Part shown: positions 1 to 4,876 of the stretch, one piece after another
Position numbering within the stretch: the stretch's first letter is position 1
How the letters are laid out: every line of letters starts with the position of its first letter
Origin: Bacteroidota bacterium
GTDB taxonomy: Bacteria; Bacteroidota; Ignavibacteria; Ignavibacteriales; Ignavibacteriaceae
DNA: 7,623 nucleotides
Assembly (NCBI GenBank): GCA_021778375.1
Contig: JAJYCM010000123.1
Location: 1 to 7,623, forward strand
Direction of reading: 5' to 3'
The notes under the pieces: model-generated
Told to the model about the DNA's origin: nothing
The model's input: the letters and a program-made list of their open reading frames with translations, nothing else
Databases searched by the model: none
Position numbers and translations under genes: made by a program

Positions 1-203
1 TCGATAATATGTCCAATTAATTCTTTAATGCTCCACTTCCCTATTGCGTATGAATAAGTTCCTTTGTCTTCAGGAATCTCATCAAAATATTTTATTGTGG
101 AACTTAATTGAGAATTCAAAATCACAATTCCATTTTCGCCTTCGACTTTGCTAATATATCCCTCATAATAGGGCGAATAATCACCTTTAACCGGTCTTGT
201 CAT
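1..203 (-). CDS. DinB-superfamily protein, N-terminal part (3' end beyond window)
   Basis: This reading frame starts at the ATG at 203-201 and is open to the left edge, giving 67 complete codons. The protein begins MTRPVKGDYSPYYEGYIS and reaches YAIGKWSIKELIGHII. This pattern (GDY.PYY..YI near the start, then GKWS.KE..GHI) is typical of DinB_2/DUF1569-like DinB-superfamily proteins, which are four-helix bundles. His65 in the GHI motif would be the first of three metal-binding histidines; the other two lie outside the window. Family members include thiol transferases and stress-linked proteins, but the substrate cannot be told from this part. An AAGGAAG ribosome binding site sits about 4-5 nt before the ATG. 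The gene follows sugE by 40 nt on the same strand, so the two are probably co-transcribed. The family call is fairly secure; the function is unknown. Confidence 0.8.
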   Translation of the reverse strand, partial: MTRPVKGDYSPYYEGYISKVEGENGIVILNSQLSSTIKYFDEIPEDKGTYSYAIGKWSIKELIGHII

Positions 204-243
204 AATGCTTCCTTATAATTATTTAAATTTTATACTCTAAAAG

Positions 244-564
244 TTAATCTTTAGAAAAAATCTTTAATCCAACAACACCCACAATAATTAAGGATATAAA
301 AAATAATCTTGCAAATTCTTTTGTTTCTCCGAAAAGGATTATGCCAAGTATCGCTGTGCCAACAGCTCCGATGCCTGTCCAGACTGCATAAGCGGTACCT
401 ACCGGAAGAGATTTAATTGCTACCGATAAGAGAAAGACGCTTAATGCCATTGCTACAAAAGTAAAAATAGTTGCATAAACTTTGGTGAATCCACCAGAGT
501 ATTTCATACCGATTGCCCAAGCAGTCTCAAACAATCCGGCAATAAATAAAATCAGCCACGCCAT
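244..564 (-). CDS. sugE: SMR-family guanidinium exporter SugE/Gdx
   Basis: This is a 106-residue inner-membrane protein with four hydrophobic helices (about 2-20, 29-51, 57-78 and 85-103), the usual length for small multidrug resistance proteins, which work as dual-topology dimers driven by protons. Glu13 in helix 1 is the essential proton/substrate carboxylate. Trp16, Tyr59 and Trp62 are in place, and the stretch LPVGTAYAVWTGIGAVGTA is diagnostic of the family. The start MAWL, with Gly10, Glu13 and Trp16, favours the SugE/Gdx branch, which exports guanidinium ion, over EmrE-type drug exporters. The ATG is supported by GAGG five nt upstream. It is a single full gene, not a paired heterodimer as in YkkCD. 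No guanidine riboswitch was recognised upstream. It probably leads a two-gene unit with the DinB-like gene. The family is certain; guanidinium as substrate is inferred from the subfamily. Confidence 0.93.
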   Translation of the reverse strand: MAWLILFIAGLFETAWAIGMKYSGGFTKVYATIFTFVAMALSVFLLSVAIKSLPVGTAYAVWTGIGAVGTAILGIILFGETKEFARLFFISLIIVGVVGLKIFSKD

Positions 565-755
565 TAAAACCTCGATATATTTTTTTAAATTATTTATTCA
601 CACAGGGGATATTATGAAACATTTGCAACGAAAGTATAAAAATTATTGAAGTATATCAAAGTAAATTCCGCTTGGCAGATATACAAGAAATGTCGGGAAA
701 TGATACAACTATTTTTTATCGTTTTAGGTTGGAATTAGTAAATTAATTCATTTTA
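565..755. other. Intergenic stretch upstream of sugE
   Basis: About 190 nt of AT-rich DNA between the sugE start and the stop of the beta-barrel remnant. Apart from the candidate promoter at 629-660, no gene, RNA motif or strong repeat is visible. The minus strand was read for ykkC (guanidine-I) consensus blocks and for the paired ACGR-loop hairpins of guanidine-II, and neither was found. Two tiny plus-strand frames (614-649 and 690-746) look like chance. Confidence 0.5.
629..660 (-). promoter_or_regulatory. Candidate promoter for sugE
   Basis: On the minus strand TTTG (660-657) is followed after 20 nt by TACTTTCG (636-629). This matches the Bacteroidetes-type TTTG / TAnnTTTG arrangement with one mismatch in the second box. 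The same bases also offer a sigma70-like reading: TTGATA and TATACT separated by 15 nt. It lies about 65 nt before the sugE start in otherwise non-coding DNA. AT-rich DNA gives such matches by chance, so this is tentative. Confidence 0.35.
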
Positions 756-965
756 TTAAAACTTACCAAACCTCAAATTAAGGCTTAATTCCGGAGCATT
801 TAAGTTAATACTGGAATAATAACCGGATCTAATACCAGAAATAAACCTATAGCCAATTCCGCTATTAATTCGGAAAAGAGTAATTACGTTAAATTCCAAG
901 TTTAATTCAGGCTCGACAACAAAAAAATTATTTCCTTCATTATCAACCTCAAAAGAACTAATCCC
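756..965 (-). pseudogene. C-terminal remnant of an outer-membrane beta-barrel protein
   Basis: The minus strand is open from just after a TGA (968-966) to a TAA at 758-756, encoding 69 residues with no usable start codon in frame. The product contains FFVVEPELNLEFNV, FRINSGIGYRFISGI and the ending LNLRFGKF. Alternating hydrophobic/polar residues, the E(P)-x-LNLE...RI..G..YRF pattern and a terminal Phe are what the last strands of Bacteroidetes/Ignavibacteria outer-membrane beta-barrel proteins look like; the final aromatic residue is the usual BAM-recognition end. A whole barrel would need well over 150 residues, and the DNA upstream is a hairpin and pckA, so the front is missing. I read it as a truncated gene left by a deletion or rearrangement. 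The match is from memory of the family, not a search. A very short functional gene with a non-standard start is a less likely alternative. Confidence 0.6.
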
Positions 966-977
966 TCAATACGTTTC

Positions 978-1004
978 GCGGAACGAAGATTTACCCCGTT
1001 CCGC
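978..1004 (-). terminator. GC-rich hairpin after pckA, possible terminator
   Basis: GCGGAACG (978-985) and CGTTCCGC (997-1004) form a perfect 8-bp stem with an 11-nt loop, 12 nt past the pckA stop. Read in the pckA direction, the stem is preceded by T residues and followed by GAAACG, so there is no U-tract and it is not a standard intrinsic terminator. Three further T-A pairs are possible with one bulged base. It may end or stabilise the aminotransferase-pckA mRNA. It stands out in an otherwise AT-rich spacer. Confidence 0.4.
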
Positions 1005-1015
1005 AAAAAGGTTTT

Positions 1016-2674
1016 TTACTTTTGTACAGAAATTCTTTTTGGGCCAGCTTTGAGAACATCCCCGGATGAATCTTTTGCAAACAGTTTAAAGTTTTCAATA
1101 AACCTTGCGGCAAGCGCATCATATTTTTTCCAATACTCTTCTTTATTACCCCATGAATTTGAAGGATCGAGAACATCGCTGGGAACATCAGGACATGTCA
1201 AAGGAACTTCAAACCCGAATAATTTATCTTTACGATATTCAACTTTATCTAATTTACCCTCAAGGGCAGCATTGAGAAGATTGCGGGTGTGCTTAATACT
1301 GATTCTCTTACCGACACCAAATCTTCCTCCGATCCATCCTGTATTTACAAGCCAACATTGGGCGCCGCTCTGAAGCATTCTTTGTTTCAACATAGTGGCA
1401 TATTCGTATGGATGACGAACCATAAACGGGGCGCCAAAACAAGCGCTAAAAGTAATTTGTGGCTCAACACCTAATCCAATTTCAGTACCGGCAATCTTAG
1501 AAGTATATCCGCTAATAAAATGATATTGTGCTTGCTCGGGATTTAATCTTGAAATAGGAGGTAATACTCCGGAAGCATCGCAAGTTAAGAAAATAATATT
1601 TTTCGGATGCGACTGGACGTAACCACTTGTGACGATATTAGGGATAAAATCAAGCGGATAAGAAGCGCGAGTATTCTCAGTAATAGAATCTTCATTCAAA
1701 TCAATTTTCCGTGTAATAGGGTCATAAACTACATTCTCAAGAATTGTTCCGAATCTCTTAGTAGTTGAAAATATTTCCGGCTCGCTTTCAGCCGAAAGTC
1801 TAATTGCCTTAGCGTAGCAACCTGCTTCAAAATTAAAAACTCCACGCGAACTCCATCCATGTTCATCATCTCCTATAAGTTGTCGCTTCGGATCAGCACT
1901 TAAGGTTGTTTTGCCGGTACCGCTTAAGCCAAAAAATATTGCAACGTCTCCTTCCTTCCCAACATTTGCAGAACAGTGCATCGGCAGCACATCCTTAAAC
2001 GTCAACAAGAAGTTTAGAACAGTGAAAATGGATTTTTTAATTTCACCTGCATAAAGAGAGTTTGCAATGATTGCAGTTTTTGATTCGAAGTTTAGAATGA
2101 TTCCAGTCTCAGTTCTTGTACCGTCAATTTTAGGATCAACTTTAAAACCTGGCACTGCAATAACCGTGAACTCAGGAAGAAATTTTTTTAACTCATCCGG
2201 GTTATTGGTAGTGATGAACATATTTCTGACAAATAAACTATGCCATGCTTTTTCTGTTATAATACGAATAGGCATACGGTATTCCGGGTCTGCTCCAACA
2301 TAGCAATCCTGAACAAATAATTCTTTACCCTGAGCATAAGCTTCAATGCGCGCCATGAGTGAATTAAATTTCTCCAAAGTGATTGGGCGGTTATGGACAC
2401 CCCACCAAATTTTATTATCCGTAGATTCTTCTTTAACAATAAATTTATCAGCCGCTGCGCGTGCAGTATGCTTTCCGGTTTTAACAATAAGCGGTCCTTC
2501 GCTTGCAATATGTCCTTCATTGCGGAAAATAATTTCTTCATAAAGCGCAGAGTTCGGGAGATTCCAATAGACTCTATCAAGATAATTTAGACCATTGTTT
2601 GCCAAACCAAAGTCTGAAGCCAATTCTTTTGCTTCCTTGCTTGCGGGAGTGCTGAATTCTAAATATTTGCTCAT
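1016..2674 (-). CDS. pckA: Phosphoenolpyruvate carboxykinase (ATP)
   Basis: ATP-dependent PEP carboxykinase converts oxaloacetate and ATP to PEP, CO2 and ADP in the cytoplasm, the first committed step of gluconeogenesis; it needs Mg2+ and Mn2+. From the ATG at 2674 the protein has 552 residues (E. coli Pck has 540). The P-loop GLSGTGKTTL is at 249-258 (Lys255, Thr256) and the metal/nucleotide motif GDDEHGW at 268-274 (Asp269, Asp270). Tyr208, Lys213/Lys214 in AGEIKK, His233 in MHCSAN, Arg336 in ENTRASYP and Arg457 in GKRISIK match the known active-site residues. The substrate-binding arginine (Arg72) is kept but lies in TARAAADKF instead of the commoner TGRSPxDK. A longer frame begins at a TTG six nt earlier, but GAGGAA six nt before the ATG fixes the ATG as start. 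That ATG overlaps the aminotransferase stop (ATGA), so translation is probably coupled. The identity is certain. Confidence 0.98.
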   Translation of the reverse strand: MSKYLEFSTPASKEAKELASDFGLANNGLNYLDRVYWNLPNSALYEEIIFRNEGHIASEGPLIVKTGKHTARAAADKFIVKEESTDNKIWWGVHNRPITLEKFNSLMARIEAYAQGKELFVQDCYVGADPEYRMPIRIITEKAWHSLFVRNMFITTNNPDELKKFLPEFTVIAVPGFKVDPKIDGTRTETGIILNFESKTAIIANSLYAGEIKKSIFTVLNFLLTFKDVLPMHCSANVGKEGDVAIFFGLSGTGKTTLSADPKRQLIGDDEHGWSSRGVFNFEAGCYAKAIRLSAESEPEIFSTTKRFGTILENVVYDPITRKIDLNEDSITENTRASYPLDFIPNIVTSGYVQSHPKNIIFLTCDASGVLPPISRLNPEQAQYHFISGYTSKIAGTEIGLGVEPQITFSACFGAPFMVRHPYEYATMLKQRMLQSGAQCWLVNTGWIGGRFGVGKRISIKHTRNLLNAALEGKLDKVEYRKDKLFGFEVPLTCPDVPSDVLDPSNSWGNKEEYWKKYDALAARFIENFKLFAKDSSGDVLKAGPKRISVQK

Positions 2675-3888
2675 GACCAATTCCTCACTAATTTTCTTTC
2701 ACCGATATAGAGTTCATTTGGAGAATTGGGATCCAAAGCCCATTTCATTCTTTCAATACCCTCCGTTATTTCTTTTATACTTCCGCAATAGCTTAAGCGC
2801 AAATGTCCTTCCAAGCCGAACTCCGCTCCCGGAACGGTAAGCACCATAACCTTATCTATTAAAAATTCTGAAAGCTTATTTGAATTTTTTTCATAAGCGC
2901 TGAAGTCTGCAAAACAGTAAAAAGTTCCATCCGGTTTAGAGACTTTCACTCCTTCAAAAGAATTGAGAAGATCCATCATCACATTCCTGTTATTTTCCAA
3001 AGTTACTCGTAAATTTTCAACACTTGATTGAACTCCGTTAAGCGCACCAACCGCAGCTTTCTGCAGAAGAATTGAAGGGCCGGAAGTTTGATGTCCCTGG
3101 ATATTAGACATTGCTTCGATAACTTTTTTATTTCCTACCGCCCACCCAATCCTGAAGCCGGTCATTGCATATTGCTTAGAAACCCCGTTTATTAAAATAA
3201 TTTTTGAGTTCTCTGAAAAATCCTTTGTGTAGTTGTAACAATTGATAGGTTTTTTCCCGTCAAAAATTAGGCGATGGTAAATATCATCCATAATTAAATA
3301 GAGGTCCCGTTTTTCACAGAACTGCACAACATCAGAAATAAATTCTTCCGAGTACATTGCACCGGTAGGATTGTTAGGGCTATTGATAATGACAGCTCTT
3401 GTATAAGATCCGATACGCTGTTCAATATCTTGAATTCGTGGATAAAAACTTCCGTCTTCCGGCAAAGCTGCAACACCAATTGCTCCGCAAAGTTTAGCCA
3501 TTTCAGGATAGCTAACCCAATAGGGCGCAGGATAGACAACTTCTTCCTGAGGATTAAGAATTGCTTGAAGAGCAACCATAATCGCCTGCTTAGCACCGCC
3601 TGAAGCAATCACATTTTCAGGAACAACTCTACGGTTATAAAATTCTTCTGTATAATTAATGATTGCTTTTTTCAATGCCGGAATTCCGTCTGCAGGTGCA
3701 TATCTAATTTCAGCAGTGTTAAGATGAGCGGCTGTGGCTAATATCGCATCCATTGGAACTTTAGATTTCGGTTCGCCTCCGCCAAGGTGAATTACCGGTT
3801 CTCCTTTTTCCCGAAGAACGGCTGCTTTTTCGTTTAGCTTTAAAGTAGGCGAAGCGCTTATTGATTTTGCTATTTGACTTAAACTCAT
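2671..3888 (-). CDS. PLP-dependent aminotransferase, class I, aspartate aminotransferase-like
   Basis: This 405-residue cytoplasmic fold-type I aminotransferase moves an amino group between an amino acid and a 2-oxo acid. The PLP-binding lysine is Lys238 in SKQYAMTGFRIGW, with Arg246 of that motif as a phosphate ligand. SPNNPTG (170-176), Asp201 in MDDIYH with Tyr204, GGAKQAI (97-103) and Tyr123/Trp124 in APYWVSYPEM are other cofactor contacts. Arg364 in LRLSYCGS should bind the substrate alpha-carboxylate. The length and motifs fit the Bacillus/Thermus AspAT (I-gamma) branch. The start is backed by AGAGG seven nt before the ATG. The last 20 residues (386-405) extend past the usual fold end. 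The stop overlaps the pckA ATG, so its most natural role here is aspartate to oxaloacetate feeding PEP carboxykinase. The substrate is inferred from the branch and neighbour; a broader specificity (for example Asp/prephenate) is possible. Confidence 0.92.
   Translation of the reverse strand: MSLSQIAKSISASPTLKLNEKAAVLREKGEPVIHLGGGEPKSKVPMDAILATAAHLNTAEIRYAPADGIPALKKAIINYTEEFYNRRVVPENVIASGGAKQAIMVALQAILNPQEEVVYPAPYWVSYPEMAKLCGAIGVAALPEDGSFYPRIQDIEQRIGSYTRAVIINSPNNPTGAMYSEEFISDVVQFCEKRDLYLIMDDIYHRLIFDGKKPINCYNYTKDFSENSKIILINGVSKQYAMTGFRIGWAVGNKKVIEAMSNIQGHQTSGPSILLQKAAVGALNGVQSSVENLRVTLENNRNVMMDLLNSFEGVKVSKPDGTFYCFADFSAYEKNSNKLSEFLIDKVMVLTVPGAEFGLEGHLRLSYCGSIKEITEGIERMKWALDPNSPNELYIGERKLVRNWS
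2681..2686 (-). promoter_or_regulatory. pckA ribosome binding site inside the aminotransferase gene
   Basis: On the minus strand GAGGAA lies six nt before the ATG at 2674-2672, within the last codons of the aminotransferase gene. The spacing suits the ATG and leaves no room for the TTG at 2680-2678, so it decides the pckA start. Confidence 0.75.
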
Positions 3889-3914
3889 TATAATACCTCT
3901 TAATAAAAACCCGT

Positions 3915-3949
3915 TTTAAATAATTAATTCCATATTAAAATTATTTAAA
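3915..3949. repeat. Perfect 11-bp inverted repeat between divergent genes
   Basis: TTTAAATAATT (3915-3925) and AATTATTTAAA (3939-3949) are exact reverse complements separated by 13 nt. The arms contain only A and T, so some chance contribution is expected, but an 11-bp perfect match at this spot is notable. The arm centres are 24 bp apart, so both arms face the same side of the helix. It sits between the aminotransferase start and the transporter gene and covers the proposed -10 box of the aminotransferase promoter. It could be an operator for a dimeric regulator. Confidence 0.5.
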
Positions 3950-3972
3950 GGGAGAGTGAGAATCAATGTCAA
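3944..3972 (-). promoter_or_regulatory. Candidate promoter for the aminotransferase-pckA operon
   Basis: On the minus strand TTGACA (3972-3967) is a perfect sigma70 -35 box, followed after 17 nt by TTTAAA (3949-3944), a 4/6 -10 match. It is about 56 nt before the aminotransferase ATG. The -10 overlaps one arm of an 11-bp inverted repeat, which could allow a repressor to block it. No Bacteroidetes-type TAnnTTTG box was seen here. The -10 is weak, so confidence is moderate. Confidence 0.4.
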
Positions 3973-4025
3973 TTAGAATAATTTTTTCGTTATTTTATCG
4001 TTCAATTTCAAAATCTTCTTGGTAA
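3966..4025 (+). CDS. Possible 19-residue leader peptide before the metal transporter
   Basis: The frame encodes MSIRIIFSLFYRSISKSSW and ends in a TAA that shares its last A with the ATG of the transporter gene (TAATG). A purine-rich AGGGAGAGTGAG (3949-3960) lies upstream, with GGAG 11 nt and GTGAG 5 nt before its ATG, whereas the transporter ATG has no clear ribosome binding site of its own. This arrangement suggests translational coupling: ribosomes ending the leader restart on the transporter. The peptide matches no known family and has no run of a regulatory amino acid, apart from four serines near its end. It could be chance, since short frames are common in AT-rich DNA. Only the layout supports it. 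Confidence 0.35.
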   Translation: MSIRIIFSLFYRSISKSSW

Positions 4026-4876
4026 TGTCAAAATCATTAAAGAAAGCGGCAAGCCTGACACTTGCGGTAAATATTTTTTTGTTTTTTATTAAAGCGATTG
4101 CAGGAATAATTTCAAATTCAATTGCAGTTATTTCAGACGCTATTAATTCACTTACCGATATTATCGCCAGCGGCGCTATAATGTATAGCGTAAAGGTTTC
4201 TTTGAAAAAGCCGGATAGTGACCATCAGTTTGGACACAATGCCGCTCAACCTATTGCGGTTTTCTTAATAGCCCTTTTCACTGCCATTGTTGGGATAAAT
4301 CTGATTGAAGAATCGATAAAGAGAATATTAACTCCATACCAAACTCACATTTCTGTTTTTGTATATGTAATTCTTTTTGTTACAATAGTCGTGAAATTTT
4401 TACTTACAAGATATCAATCGAGAATAGGCAAAACTTTTAGAAGCCCCGCATTAAAAGCCGGCGCAGTAGATAGCTTAAACGACGTTCTTGCCTCATCACT
4501 TTCCATAATTGGAATATTTGGGGTTCAAATGGGATTGCCTTACGTGGATGGTATTGCAGGGATAATTATTGCAACATTTATTTTAAGATCAGGCTACCAA
4601 ATAGCAAAAGAAAATATTGACTATTTAATGGGACGGGCGGCAGATGAAAATATTATTTTAGAGATTGCAAACACTGCATTAAAGATTGATGGAGTAAAAG
4701 GATTGAATGAATTAAAATCTCATTATGTCGGGAATAAATTTCATATTGAAATTCATATTGATGTCGATAAAAATGTTACGACTGAATCTTCCCATAAAAT
4801 CGGCTTGGAAGTACAAAATGCAATTGCAGACTTACCGGAGATTAGCAAAGTTTTTGTTCACATCGATCCGGTCTAA
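4025..4876 (+). CDS. Cation diffusion facilitator transporter, probably Mn2+ efflux
   Basis: This 283-residue inner-membrane protein exchanges a divalent metal for protons, normally exporting it. Six membrane helices are visible (about 10-30, 32-57, 75-98, 108-128, 143-166 and 172-192), followed by a cytoplasmic metal-binding domain (about 205-283). The transport site is Asn41/Asp45 in helix 2 (SDAINSLTD) and Asp149/Asp153 in helix 5 (VDSLND). Zinc carriers have His in place of the first helix-5 Asp; the N-D-D-D set is linked to Mn2+ carriers. Asp66 and His71 in DHQFGH, and His244, His257, His279 and Asp281 in the tail, match the other metal sites of E. coli YiiP. A TTG at 4019 in the same frame is possible, but the ATG is preferred because homologues start close to the LKKAASLTLAVN segment. 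There is no good ribosome binding site; see the leader ORF. The gene overlaps the converging DUF4175 gene by 4 nt. The family is certain; the metal is inferred. Confidence 0.93.
   Translation: MSKSLKKAASLTLAVNIFLFFIKAIAGIISNSIAVISDAINSLTDIIASGAIMYSVKVSLKKPDSDHQFGHNAAQPIAVFLIALFTAIVGINLIEESIKRILTPYQTHISVFVYVILFVTIVVKFLLTRYQSRIGKTFRSPALKAGAVDSLNDVLASSLSIIGIFGVQMGLPYVDGIAGIIIATFILRSGYQIAKENIDYLMGRAADENIILEIANTALKIDGVKGLNELKSHYVGNKFHIEIHIDVDKNVTTESSHKIGLEVQNAIADLPEISKVFVHIDPV

Noticed and set aside
614..649. 11-codon plus-strand frame MKHLQRKYKNY with AGGGGAT upstream
   Set aside because: It is too short, unlike any known peptide, and lies across the proposed sugE promoter on the other strand.
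690..746. 18-codon plus-strand frame in the pckA-sugE spacer
   Set aside because: It has no ribosome binding site or family resemblance and is of a length expected by chance.
991..1188. 65-residue minus-strand frame over the end of pckA
   Set aside because: It is a shadow of pckA in another frame, has no family-like pattern, and crosses the hairpin.
2257..2580. 107-residue minus-strand frame inside pckA
   Set aside because: It lies in a different frame of a certain gene and has no recognisable motif or ribosome binding site.
3889..3894. Perfect TATAAT on the plus strand as a transporter -10 box
   Set aside because: TTGACT lies only 9 nt upstream and TTGATT 22 nt upstream, neither a workable spacing, and the bases overlap the aminotransferase ribosome binding region.
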